The notes: generated from the sequence alone by a model not told the origin. DNA of 64,000 nucleotides from Datura wrightii (GCA_035772735.1 JASDFA010000016.1:153400501-153464500); one strand, 5' to 3'; counted from the first letter of the stretch, positions 47,891 to 59,835 are shown. Program-made: numbers and translations.

Positions 47891-48087
47891 AAATTTTTTG
47901 CAATCACAAAATGCACGAATTAGAAGGATGGAGAGACTTTGACCGCACTACATAGATCATGAAAGAAGGGAACATTTCCTAAAATGTTCAGTAGCCTCTT
48001 CGTCATAAGTGTGGCGCACTTTACACCCATGAAAAAGACTCTACGTAACGCGGTTTTCAGACTCCCTAGGACACCTCAAAACCTATT

Positions 48088-48099
48088 GCTTTGATACCA
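48088..48099 (-). other. Primer binding site of element E
   Basis: Reads TGGTATCAAAGC on the minus strand, one change from the initiator tRNA-Met site, four bases inside the 5' LTR. Confidence 0.88.
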
Positions 48100-48103
48100 A
48101 GTT

Positions 48104-50295
48104 TGTCACGACCCGAGAATACACTCGGATCATAGACACGGGACAAGGAGTCCCAAGAGACCCCAAGTCAACCCATGGCTTGAGCATAACACTAATTCAT
48201 TCACATATAGTGAAAAACTTAACTTACCAATCATAAACTAACTGAAAATCGTACATGAATTTGTAGGGAACGACAAACTGAAATACAATCATCACTGAAA
48301 AAATACTACACATAAGTATGAAAACCTCTAATCATAAAAGATGGGTTGAAGGGACAAGACCCAAACTAACCCAAACAGTCTAAAAATGTAAGATAAATAA
48401 GTTTTGAACATGAAGCCCTCGGATCATGAGGACTCACCACTAGATATTTAGCGAAACTGAGCACAAACTAGGGACGATGCTGAGCCTGCGAACTAGATCC
48501 TGAAAATATATGGGTCAGTACTCGTAAAGTACTGAGTATGTAAGGTATGAAAAACAATGCTTAAAAATATAAAATTTATAAGGAGTGGGGACATCATGAT
48601 CATAAAACTGAAATCGTAAGTATATCGTAAGGCTCAATATTTCCAAAAATATTCATAAACCCATCAAAGTCATAAAATGCGAGGAAAAATATTTCATAAA
48701 TCATAACTTGAGTCAAAAGAACATAACCATGCATAATTCAAAACCATGAGGAACAATGGGAGATTTCTATAACCGATATACTTTACATGAGCACACATAA
48801 AGTCCGACTTGTACTCCTAGTGGGGAGGCCGTTCATACCTTGCCAAGGGTATGAATCAAGAAAGGTGTGATATACTCATAAAAGCCCCATAGGGCATAGG
48901 GGACAATCACTGAGGAGGTCCCAAACATAATCCTATGGTGGCACGTAGTTTTGAGTTTGGGACTTAACCTGAGCCCCAAACCTACTCGGTGTTAAGTACT
49001 ACTCCCAAAACATGCAACGTGCTCATAGAAATTCATACATGACATGTATGACTAGTTAAATCGTGAGAATCATATCATACTTGAGAATTCATAATACTAG
49101 CCATGGAATTTGGGCCCGTGAGTAGGCCAAAGACATAGTTCATAAATTATATACAATGTATGGGCATGGCAAAAAATCTTAATCATGCTTGAAATGCTTG
49201 ATTTATGAGAAACATAATCATGACAACATAAGAAATTGAAAACTTGAAGACTTGCTTGAAATTCGAAAATTCGTTTTAAGCTTGCGGAATCATCATGAAC
49301 ATGAATTTTACTAAAACTCCTTCACAATTGGGCATCCACACTTTTAGAGGTTAGATCATGAAATAATGGATAAACAAGTGAAATCAACCCAAATAATTTG
49401 AAATTCATAAGTTAGACATTCTACAACAAGCTCATTTCACATTTCAAGGATTCATGTAATTTGATAAAGACCCATAACGTTTTGGTAACTTTAAACATAG
49501 ATTTAGGAAGAAATTTTGCATGGGTAGGGACTAAACTACCCATTCAAAATCCCATATACCTAGAAATTCGCGATTTCCTACTCCCTTGAAGAACCCTAAG
49601 TGAAAACTTGAAGAACTTGAATAAAATGGATTGAAACCCTTCCTACTCCCTTCTCTAATACTTGAAATTGCTAAAATGAACTTAATAGGAGTTTTCATCC
49701 CTTAAAGACCCTGTTTCGACCTCAAAACGACGTGGTTTAGGGCCCAAAAATGTAGAAATGTCGAAGTTGCCCTTACTGAAGTTTTCCTGAAAAATAGTTC
49801 TGGCCCCGACCATGAGTCATTCCACGAGTCGTACCATCAAGTCACGACTCGTGGTTACCTCTCCTGGTCACTTCACCCTTTTCCCTAACTTTCTAAATTT
49901 GGCCACGACTGGTAACCCACGACTCGTACTACCATCCTACGTATCGTACTGTCAACCGTGGTACCATCCACCCAAAACACTATAACTTAACCATAACTCC
50001 TCACCACGACTCGTTGCTTCATCCTACGAGTCGTACCATGACCCGTGATGACTCACTTTGGCACCACTGGGATATTTACCATGACTCCTAGCCACGAGTT
50101 GTAGCATCTTACCACGGTTTGTAGGACTACCCGTGACACAACCTCAGGCTCCCGGTCTCCTCATGACTCATGTCACGAGTCGTAGGTCCTCACCACGACT
50201 GGTACCTTGAGTCGTACTGGTGTAAAATTTTAAGTTTTCTATAGTGTTTGACTTAAACTCTTGGGTCTATTCGTAGGCCCTTCCGGGGTGTTACA
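48104..50295 (-). repeat. 5' LTR of element E
   Basis: Homologous to 40816-42995. Starts TGTAACACCCC at 50295 (minus) and ends CGGGTCGTGACA at 48104. Its U3 patch keeps the 12-bp inverted pair around 49818-49855 and has about 12 extra bases (CATGAGTCATTC-like) just before it. Confidence 0.9.
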
Positions 50296-50422
50296 CAATG
50301 GCTCGTGGTTACTTACCACGAGTCCTTGTACTTTTGTTCTGCAACTTTTCTCCAACTTTTAGCAGTTTTGTATTTTAGCTTCCCGTGTCTACTCCTAGGC
50401 ACTTCTGGTGTATTACAATTAT

Positions 50423-51087
50423 GGGATTGAATCCCACTGGAAGTCGCCCCTTTTCTTTTCATTCAATTCTTTTTTTAAAAAAGTAAAAAAAGTTTCAATT
50501 CTAAAATGCAGAACTCCTTTTTTCACTTTTTTTTAAAAGATAAACATAACAAAAGTCAACTAAAAAAAGAAATGAACCAATAAAATATTACTCTTACCTA
50601 AATTTCAATATTTCAAACCTAATTTGAAATAAAAGAAAAGGAGAAACAAGAAAAAACTTAAGGTTAAAAAATTATTTTGCCTCTTCTTTTAATTTTCTAC
50701 CCGCTCCACATTTGGCTGTCTGGCACTATCCGAGTACACACTTCTTCCACAATCTCTTTTTATCTATTTTTCTCATATATTTTTGTATTTATTTTTTGTT
50801 TTTCTCTTGTGTTTAATTTATTAATTATCAATATTTAATTATAGTTTGTTATTTTATATATTAATTATAAAAGGAAAAAAAGAGCACTATTATAAAAACA
50901 AGACTGCATAAATAATGAACTTCGATCCTCAAATGCAATGCTGCTTCTTGCTATAGACTATAGTTGATATCATTGTTTAATTCTTTTATTTAAAATATTT
51001 TATTTTAGAAGCTTTTGAATTTTTAGTTATTTATTTTAATTAATTTTATGTATTTAAATAGGTTGAAATTGCAAAGTTAGAGTTGAG
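50423..51087. other. Unassigned A/T-rich region before the hAT-like gene
   Basis: Long A- and T-runs. A balanced stretch GGGATTGAATCCCACTGG at 50423-50440 continues the sequence left of E1. Otherwise nothing recognisable; the promoter or 5' UTR of the hAT-like gene may be here. Confidence 0.4.
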
Positions 51088-52505
51088 ATGATTACAAAAT
51101 TTTTCAAGCCTCAAACCACTTTAAATTCTCCTTCGCTAAGCTCTCCTTCATGTCCAGTTATTCCTAATAATGTCAATCAGTGTCGATCATCAGATAAAGA
51201 CAAAAATTATTAAATTTGGGTCCTCTTGAATCTGATCCTTCTAAAAGAAAACAAAGTTAAGAAATATTCCTAATTATACGTGATAGAGTGAAGAGTTATT
51301 ATATTTAAAAGAGGCCCTATAAACCTAGTGGACATTTTATTTTTCAGACAAGAGATTTTGGTGGAAACCCCCCCCCCCCCCCCCATTTTAATCTTGATTG
51401 GTTTGAAATTTTATATTCTGGATAGTTACAATACAACATTGAAGAAGATGCAACTTTTTGCTTATGTTGTTACTTGTTTAAAAATGAGATGTGAGGACAT
51501 GGAAAAAAAATGAGTGACCATTTCACAAAGGAAGGTTTTAGAAGTTGAAATAAAGGTATAGAAAGACTTAATAAACATGTGGATGAAGTAAATAGTATTC
51601 ACCATCGGTGTTTTAAGATGATGTTAGATTTAAATAATCAAACACAATCTATTCTAACTTATTTTGACAAAAAATTCGAGAAAACTAAAAGTGAATATCG
51701 GGTTCGTTTGAATGTTTCGATTGATGTTGCAAGGTGTCTTTTAAAAGAAGGAATGCCATTTCGAGGCCATGATGAGAGTGAAACTTCTACAAGATGAGGA
51801 AACTTTTTAGATCTCTTAAAGTAGTATACTGATAAGAAGGAAGATGTGAAAAAAATTGTGTTAGAAAATACTCCACAAAATGATATTATGATTTCTCCAA
51901 GTATTCTAAAAGACATTGTGAGTTCTTGTGAAAAAGAAAGAGTGAAAGAAATTATTGAAGACCCAAACTGGACTACTTTTGGATATTGGTTGATGAGTTT
52001 AGGGGATGTCTCTCATAAAGAACAAATGGCCATTGTTTTGTGGTATGTCAACAAAGAGGGTAAGCTTATTGAGTGATTTCTTAGTGTTGTTCGTGTTAAA
52101 GATACACATGCAGGGTCATTGAAAAGATGCGATATATTTTTTGCTTTTAGAACATAATTTGAGTTCATCTCAAATTCGGGGAAAGGTTATGATGGAGCTA
52201 GTAACATGCAAGAAAACTCAACGGTCTTAAAACTTTGATTATGAAAGATCTTCCTTCTGCATATTGCAACATTGCTTTGCTCATCAATTGCAATTGACTC
52301 TTGTAGTTGTTGTAAAGAACCATCATGAGGTAGATCAATTTTTGATATTCATGCTAATGTTCTGAGTGTTGTTGGAAGTTCTTCTAATCACAGAGAGATG
52401 CTTAGATATGATCAAGCAGAAAATTTAGTGGAGTTACTAGCGCTCAGTGAAGTTCATACATAAGGTGGATTGAATCAAGAACTTGGACTTCAAAGGGTAG
52501 GGGAT
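51088..52505 (+). pseudogene. hAT-like 'zinc finger MYM-type 1' gene, N-terminal part (DUF4371)
   Basis: Starts MITKFFKPQTTLNS at 51088. A TTF-type zinc-finger-like region follows (NLDWFE, then FCLCCYLFK), with a run of 17 C residues (51368-51384) and a stop inside it. Next come GIERLNKHVDEVNSIHH and RLNVSIDVARCLLKEG, the family signature FRGHDES at 51759-51779, then PNWTTFGYW, VSHKEQMAIVLWYVN and GKGYDGASNM (~52180), which is the first hAT RNase-H-like block. It breaks at QELGLQRVG near 52500, where element G is inserted. Stops at ~51210, 51420, 51800, 52075 and 52155 show decay. Such genes are hAT-derived and abundant in plant genomes; the function of intact copies is not established. Confidence 0.82.
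51368..51384 (+). repeat. Homopolymer run of 17 C
   Basis: A C17 run in the middle of the zinc-finger exon; probably prone to length change. Confidence 0.95.
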
Positions 52506-53866
52506 TGATGTTGAGTTATTTACGCACTTATTTGCCATATTTTGCCCATGCTTAGCTATGTTTGAGAATAAATTATGTGCGTTTTCTTTGATTTTATATG
52601 ATATTGGTGAAAAAGAGCTAACACATATTATTAGATATTTGCAGAGATTAAAGTAACAGATTTGGATTTCTTTGAAGCTTAAAGAGCAAGAGTTGCCAAG
52701 ACAAGCTTAAAAAAGCAAGTGCCACAACATGGTAGAGGCTGGCATCGCATAGGAACACCTGTGCAAGGGCCTGCGCGATGCATAGACATTACTGGCACAA
52801 TCAGAGGTGCGGCACAACGCCATCTTTGCACGATGGGAGGTGCGACGCGCAAAGCAGTCCAGGCGGCCAGAGTTCAATCCCAGTACAAGTAGGAACAGAA
52901 GCTGCAAAATTCAATACCGGTCCAAGTAGCAGTAACGTAAGATTCTTTCTACCACTATACATACCCTCTCTTAAGATGCTTTTAAGGGAGTCTAGAGAAG
53001 TTTTTCACAACATACAACAGTTTACATTAGATTAACCATTATTGTTGTAAGTGGAAAAGATATTAATTAAGAATTCATCAAGTTCTTGTGATTCTAATTA
53101 GCCCGAGATTTGTCAAATAATTTCATATTATTGTAAGTATTTTATTATGACTTCTTATAAATATTATGTTATTATTTTTTCAAATATGAGCGGCTAAATC
53201 TCTTGAGCTAGGATTGTGAGAATCATGATGGATTAATGGAAGTAGACAAAATAAAATAGTGATTATTGAATGATAAATTGGGTGAATTGTTATTCTCTTC
53301 GTTTTAATGAGTTTTAGAAATTACAAATGTTGAAACGTGCTTGTATTATCAACTTTCTCAACCAAAGAGGTTGAAGTTAGGAAAAGAGAATAGCAATGAA
53401 AATTTGAGGCTATCAACCCTCATCTAATTAACTTGAGCTCTAACCAAAGATAGTTAATCCAAGACTTATGGCGAGGGCAAAATATAAACACCTAAAGTAT
53501 GAGAGAATTTAGGTGAAATTCATCTATGTAGGTCGAGAGACGTTAGATAAACTTAATCGTCACTCTTACACAAAATTCACCAGGATAAATTACTAATAAA
53601 ATAAACCTACTACATTGTGAAATCATGGAGAACATAATTCTAGTTTTGTCTCATTAATTTGATAACAACTTAATCATTGTTTAGAATTACTTTTTCTTTT
53701 TATTTGCAACTGCCCTTTTGAAATATTGACTACCAATTTGTTTATTCATCATTAACATATTATTTCTTTTCTATTTATTGTGAGATCGAACCCAACCTAG
53801 TTGGGTTACTATATTTGACAACGATTGCTTTATACTTCATTGTGAGGTGTACTTTGGGCGTGATCA
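52506..53866 (+). repeat. 5' LTR of element G
   Basis: Contains a CpG-rich patch (52740-52880: TGCGCGATGC, GTGCGGCACAACGCC, GTGCGACGCGC) in the U3 part, surrounded by A/T-rich text. The homologous patch in the 3' LTR is at ~57715-57835. Confidence 0.9.
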
Positions 53867-54018
53867 AATTTTGACTCCTTTGCCAGGAAATATTGATTCA
53901 AAAATAGTTAATTAGTGTTTAAATTCTTCTTGTAGTCTTTATCTCCCACTTATATCACTTTGTTTTGTTTTGTACTTTATTTTATTTTATTTTATTTTAG
54001 TTAGTTTTTATTTTTTAT

Positions 54019-54417
54019 ATGGCATCATGGAATAAAAAGGAGTTTGGTGGTGATAAATCATATCTTGATGACCCATGTTCATATTAGGGAGGACTCTATT
54101 TTTGGAAAGATTGTAAATATGCCCCGGAAGAGAGATGTGCACCTTCTCACTTCTATGATGGGTATAATTGCACTTTTTGTGGTGGTCAAGGAGGATATTG
54201 GGGTGATTGTCCCAATTATTTCGCTTATCAATCCAGTTGCAATAAAAAAAATGTTAGTTGCACTTTTGAGTTTGATGGGGACGATGACATGACATGTGAA
54301 GGAAAAAGCACTGCATACGAATATATGGAAGTGATACTTCAAGCTTTTTTGGAACGGGAGTCTAACTTAGAGAAGGATGCCGACTTCTCAATGCCCATGA
54401 AATTGTTTACTCCTTAA
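54019..54417 (+). pseudogene. Element G gag-like frame
   Basis: Starts MASWNKKEFGGDKSY at ATG 54019, ~150 bases after the LTR. It has two Cys-rich repeats: CSY-stop-GGLYFWKDC, where the stop replaces the second Cys, and CTFCGGQGGYWGDC, a knuckle-like C-x2-C-x9-C with Gly where His is expected. The frame then runs VILQAFLERESNLEKDA to a stop at 54417. Charged, coil-forming text continues to ~55064 in changing frames (EKMIEEKIRAQRMSQN; LEIDTRKLEAKLNNAM). No enzyme motifs. Confidence 0.55.
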
Positions 54418-57400
54418 GAAAAAATGATTGAAGAAAAGATTAGAGCTCAAAGGATGAGCCAAAATATTTTTATGACCATAATTAAAATTGTGGAATCGAA
54501 GAAAATAAAAAAATTGAAAAAGAAACCTCTAGTTCTCTAAAATAAAAAGTTGAGGAGATAATAAGAAGCATAGTAGGAAGGAATGAACAATGGGGACGAG
54601 TCCTAACTAGCTGGTGGGAAAAAGTGCAATACGATGATGAGGTAGTTATCCAAAACATGAATTTTTTCATGGGAGGATGTTTATAAGTGTTGTAAAATTT
54701 TCATCATGAAGCAAAACTTGACTAGTTGGAAATTATGAATGATGATTGGCTAGCGAAGCAAGCTCAACAACTTGAAGTACATGGGGATCAACATGAAGGC
54801 ATTTCATGACTGGCAAAGGACTTCTTAAAAATACATGTTTATTAGAGTTAAGACGTGGAGATATTAGAAATTGATACTCGAAAATTGGAGGCCAAATTAA
54901 ACAATGCTATGAAGGTGACATGCAATGTTCAACATCAAGTGGTCATGGGTAGTAGTTTTGAGTTAGTTCCCAAAGAAGAAGAGGTCAAGATAGACATTGA
55001 AGAACTAAAGACGATTTGCCAACTAACTAACCCAATAATAATGCAGGATGCTGAAATTAAATAAGTGACACTAGAGTTTCAAAAAAAAAGCCCATCAAAT
55101 CATTTTTTAAGATTCTAGTGCATTTGAGAGGGAGAATGTTAAGAATGCTTAAAAATGGAGCGACTTAGACCTTATCCCAATTATTTTTTAATATTGTACT
55201 TGGTTTATGATAAAAATTGAGGCAACCAAGTCTATGGAGAATTTTGAAAAGGAAGATCAAAGTGACTTCATTCTAAAATTTGTCATGCCACTAGGGTAAA
55301 ATCACATTCCTTTTTTAACGGCCAAGAAGTGCAAGAGGCAACATCTATCGCTTTGTGCTTCTATTTTATACCACCACCCCTCGAGTGGAGTAGAAACTTA
55401 AAAAAAAATTAGAGGTGCAATTCATAAGTTCAAAGTAGAAAAAGTGGTAAAATTGATGACTTCATGTCGTGACGTTCAATCAAGCATTGCTTGGGAGGCA
55501 ACCCAAGATAGCTTAGATTTTTATTTTTGTTAATACGTGTGCTCAAGTGTGCAGAAAATAAGTCATAAGTACATAATAGATCTATAGGAACTATAAAATG
55601 GCATGAGAGCCGCACCGACCAAACTATGCATAGAGCTGCGTCGATGCGTAGTCTTGGCTCCTCACAGAGAGGCGCAATGCAACGGCTTCGGCCGCAACAA
55701 GACGCACAACACACTACCATGGTTATCTAGTGAGCATACAACTACAAATGACTAGGATTAGGCCCAGTGAGTTCTTCTTTCACTCTTTTACTTGTGCATC
55801 TTGTTTTAGTACTGAGGATAGTTCTATTGATTAAGTGTGGGTGGGAGAAGTAAACTTCCTTATACCATATATTCCTTGATTGCTAAATTTGTTCATGATG
55901 CGCCTAGATTTTTTTTTTGTGATGCATGACTTGTTCCTTCTAGCTTGTAGTAATTTGTGATATTTTTTTAATTTTGTTTTTATTTGAATTCCTTTGGTTT
56001 TTATTTTTGGTACTTTTCAGTGGATAGTCCCTTAGAACCAATTAGAGGGTCCAGATTTTTTTTTTGGAGTCATAGTCGTGACTTTCCTGATGATGGATGG
56101 ATAGTGACTGTCTTAAGGGAAAATTAGTCATTGTTAGGAGCGCAAGAACTTAAGACCCTATGAATGCTAGGTTCTTCACTTAGGGTATCATTGAGACTTA
56201 GTATAATTTACTCAAAAATACATGAAAAGGTAGAAAAGACTTTTGGAACTTGACTCCTATGCTTGAAAAATTGGGCTTAATAATATGAGACATTCAACAT
56301 GAATATATATATTTGTGTAATCTTGATTACCATTATTGAACCATTTGTGCCATTGTATGAGTGAAATTTTCTATTATATACTTCATGCTTGCAACTTGAT
56401 GTCTAGAACTTGCCTATTGTGTGTGCAAAGCGAAATGAGAATGTTGAATCTAGGAAGTGATATAGGTATTTCTTTGGTAGCCTATTTGTATCCTGACTTT
56501 ATCTACCTTAATTTGATTATCCTTGTTAGCTGTTTTGAGTCTTAGCCTATTCTTTTGATAGCTATATTACAAGCTCAAATCTTTTTATTTTATTGACCTT
56601 TGTTTGATCCAAATGACTTCCACAATATTTTACTTGAAAGTTTTGCATAAAAGAAGCACAAGTGGAGAAAAAAAGGGAAATGCTAAAGTGTGGTTATTAA
56701 AAAAATAAAAGGGTGAAAAATACAAAACAAGGAGGGTGGGGAAAAAAAAGAGAAGAAGTTTGAAAAAACAATGAATGAATGGATCATGAATGAAAAAAAT
56801 TGTGAATAAAATTAATGTTGAAAATTCCCTCCTAGTAACCTAAGTTGCAAAATTGAAAAATAAAAAGAGGTATAAAAAAATAATAGGATATTGAAGAATG
56901 TACTAAAAAGTGAAAAAGTTGTGAAGTATTAAAGTAGGGAGATTAGTCACTATCTTGGTCAAATAGTTCCTACTCATCCCTTAACTTATATTACAACCAT
57001 CTTAAGTCCTAATTGATCCTAGATTCGATGTTCTATATTAGTGGAGTATTTACACTAAGGGCAAGCCTATGAGTCAGTTTTTGCATGCATGTTGAGTTCT
57101 TTGGGAGAGTGAATGATATTGTTCTATTTATGCCCAAATCCATACTGTTATATATCATGTGAGTGAAAGGAAATCGCTCTAAATAGTGAGTGGCACATAA
57201 TAGTGAGATTTTGGTATATCTTGATTGTTAAATTACATATGATTCATGTTGGCCCAAGTGTATCTTATTGAGTTAGTTGTAGAAGCTAAGTGATTTCAAT
57301 CTTTGACCGTTGAATGTTGATCTTAAATGAATATTGAGTAGATTGTTGGAGCTCTATTGACTTGTATAATGACCCTAAGTGTAAGTAGACCTGTTTGTAG

Positions 57401-57479
57401 GGTGAATATCGTGGTTGAATTTGAGTGAGAAAGTAGTAGATTATTCAAGGACGAACAATATAGTTTAACTACAGGATGG
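54418..57479 (+). other. Long non-coding internal region of element G
   Basis: Decayed gag-like text to ~55064, then the GCATTGCTTGGGAGGCAACC block near 55480, a second CpG-rich patch at 55595-55715 (GCCGCACCGACC, GCTGCGTCGATGCGTAG, CTTCGGCCGC), and A/T-rich untranslated sequence to the 3' LTR. No pol domain found in any frame. Confidence 0.6.
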
Positions 57480-58814
57480 TGATGTTAGGCATATTTATGC
57501 ACTTATTTACCATATTTGGCCCATGCTTAGCTATGTTTTGAAAATAAATTATGTATGTTTTTTTTATATGATATTGGTGAAAAAGAGCTAACACACATGA
57601 TTAGATATTTGCAGGGATTAAAGTCACGGATTTGAACTTATTTGAAGCTTAAAGAGCAAGAGTTTCAAGACAAGCTTAAAGAAGCAAGTGTCACAGCTTA
57701 GTAGAGGTTGGCATCACACAGGCACACATGTGCAAGGGGTTGCGCAACGCACAGACATTACTGCGCAACTAGAGGCACATCATGATGCCATTTTGGTGCG
57801 ATAGGAAGTGCGACGCACAAGGTAGTCCAGGAAGCCAGAGTTCAATCCTAGTCCAAGTAGGAACAGGAACTGCAAAGTGCAATTCCAGTCCAAGTAGGAG
57901 CAATACAAGATTCATTCTACCACTATATATACCCCTCTTAGGATGTTTTTAAGGGAGTCTAGAGAAATTTTCATAACATTCAATACTATACATTAGATTG
58001 AGCATTATTGTCGTAAGTGGGAAATATATTAGTTGAGAATTTATCAAGTTCTTGTGATTCTAATTAGCTTTTGGGATTTGTAAAATAATTTCATATTATT
58101 ATAAGCCTTTCATTATATATGACTTCTTATAAATCTTATGTTATTGTTTCTTCAAATATGAGTGGCTAAATCTCTTGAGACTAGGATTGTGGGAACCATG
58201 ATGGATTAATAGAAGTAGAAAAAATTATATAATGATTCTTGAATGGTGAATTGGGTGAATCGTTATTCTCTTCATTTTAATGAGTTTTAGCAGTTGCAAG
58301 CGTTGAAACGTGTTTGTATCATCAACTTGCTTGACCAAAGAATAATAATGGAAATTTGAGGCTGCCGATCCTCATCTAATCAACTTGAGCTCTAACTGAA
58401 GATAGTTAATCCAAGACCTATGCCGAGGGCAAAATATACACACCTAAAGCCTGAGAGAATTTAGGTAAAATTCATTTATGTAGGTCGAGAGATGTTAGAT
58501 GAACTTAATCGTCACTCTTACACAAAATTCACCATGATAGGTCACTAATAAAATAAGCCTACTACATTATGAAATCATGAAAAATACAATCCTAGTTTTA
58601 TCTCATTAATTTGATAACAACTTAATCATTGTTTAAAATTATTATTTTTATTTGCAATCCCCCTTATAAAATATTGACTACCGGTTGGTTTATTCATCAT
58701 TAACATATTATTTCTTCCCTATTCCATGTGGAATCGACCCCAACCTAGTTGAGTTGCTATATTTGACAACGACCGCTTTATATTTCATTACGAGGTGTAA
58801 TTTGGGCGTGATCA
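57480..58814 (+). repeat. 3' LTR of element G
   Basis: Starts TGATGTTAGGCAT, ends GGGCGTGATCA. Differs from the 5' LTR in a good number of single bases and small gaps, so the element is not young. Confidence 0.9.
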
Positions 58815-59835
58815 AGGATACTTGTTTCTGTTCTCATTTTAAGACAATACGTAACTTTATTAGTTTATTCTCCTCAATTGTTCATGTACTTGGAGTTCTT
58901 GCTAAGGAGGGTTCAAATTTTCAAGAAAGGTCAATGGCAAAAAGATTAGTAAATGACATAAGATCTTATGAGTTTGTGTATACATTGCATTTGATGTTAA
59001 AAGTATTGATAATTGCACATGATCTAAATATGCTTTGCAAAGAAAAGATCAAGATGCCGTAAGTGCTATAAACCTTGTTGGTTTCACAAAGAGATAATTA
59101 CAATCTATGAGAAATTCTAAATGGGATTCATTGATAAAAGATGTCTCTTCATTCTCATTAGTAAAAGATGTCTCTTCATTTTATGTCAAGAATGATATTA
59201 TGATCCCCCAAATAGATGAGAATTATGCTCTTCGAAAATCAAAGCTCAAGAGTTCAAGTGTTACATATTCTCATTATTTGCACGTAGAAGTTTTTAATGT
59301 TGTTATTGGTTTGCAACTTTCAGAGCTTAACAATTGTTTTGATGAAGTGAATACTAATCTACTTCTTGGTATGACTGGTCTGAGTCCAAATAATTCTTTT
59401 ATAAATTATGATAAAGGTAGAATTATGAAACTTGCTACATATTACCGGGATGAGTTTAGTGTTTCTATACTTGAGAATCTTAGCTTTGAGCTAGACAATT
59501 ATATTGACTATGTGCGAGAAGTGTATAATGATTTCTCCAACTTGAAAAGACTTGGAGTGTTTTAGAGATACTGGTCAAAAATAAATTTGCACAAGACTTG
59601 GAGACTTATTTATTTGCTTGTGAAGTTGAGTTTAATATTACATGTCGCTACTGCAATAACGGGAAGAGCTTTTTCTTTGATGAAGTATAATAAAAATGAC
59701 ATGCGTAGTAGAACTTTTGAACGATTGTCTAGTTTGTTATATAGAAGATGAAGTATTTGAAGTGTACCTAATGAGACGATCATTTATCGTTTTCAAAATA
59801 TGACAAGTCATCAGGTATATTTGAAATGATAATAT
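58815..59835 (+). pseudogene. hAT-like 'MYM-type 1' gene, C-terminal part with hAT dimerisation region
   Basis: Continues the gene from 52505: DTCFCSHFKTIRNFISLFSS, SIVHVLGVLAKEGSNFQERS, FVYTLHLMLKVL, then (59107-59565) KWDSLIKDVSSF, DIMIPQIDENY, EVFNVVIGLQLSELNN and GMTGLSPNNSFINYDKGR. The hAT dimerisation block VATATTGRAFSLMKYNKNDM is at ~59643-59705, where relatives have VATATVERVFSAMK. A 27-bp in-frame tandem duplication at 59135-59188 repeats KDVSSF. Stops at ~59062, 59094, 59565 and 59750. The end is set by loss of similarity. Confidence 0.82.

Larger units (their letters stand above)
40816..50295 (-). mobile_element. Element E: near full-length Ty3/gypsy chromovirus (Tekay/Del-like)
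   Basis: LTRs of 2180 bp (40816-42995) and 2192 bp (48104-50295) flank a 5.1-kb internal region with gag, protease, RT, RNase H, integrase and chromodomain in that order on the minus strand. Flanks are TAATG (40811-40815) and CAATG (50296-50300), a one-mismatch target duplication inside E1. It is the template against which the remnants in A and B can be read. Stops and frameshifts occur in every domain. LTR starts differ by roughly one base in eleven by eye. Confidence 0.93.
38544..50417 (-). mobile_element. Element E1: solo chromovirus LTR split by element E
   Basis: LTR text 38544-40815 continues at 50301-50417 after element E is removed, total ~2.39 kb. On the minus strand it starts TGTAATACACC at 50417 and ends TCGGATTGTGACA at 38544. 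A perfect target duplication ATTAT (38539-38543 and 50418-50422) shows it is a solo LTR produced by recombination. The U3 patch (40440-40770) contains the near-perfect hairpin GATACCACG-ACC-CGTGGTATC at 40474-40494. Confidence 0.9.
52506..58814 (+). mobile_element. Element G: gag-only LTR retrotransposon inserted in the hAT-like gene
   Basis: LTRs 52506-53866 (1361 bp) and 57480-58814 (1335 bp) start TGATGTT and end GGGCGTGATCA. Flanks are GGGAT (52501-52505) and AGGAT (58815-58819), a 4-of-5 target duplication. The hAT reading frame resumes exactly across it (...QRVGD|TC...). The internal 3.6 kb has only a gag-like frame and no protease, RT or integrase. After the left LTR comes TTGACTCCTTTGCCAGG, a decayed form of the TGGCGCCGTTGCCGGGG-type site of Athila/Tat elements. 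The phrase GCTTGGGAGGCAACCCAAG at ~55488 is also common in Athila/Tat-like elements. Placement there is inference; it would need helper proteins from elsewhere. Confidence 0.88.
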
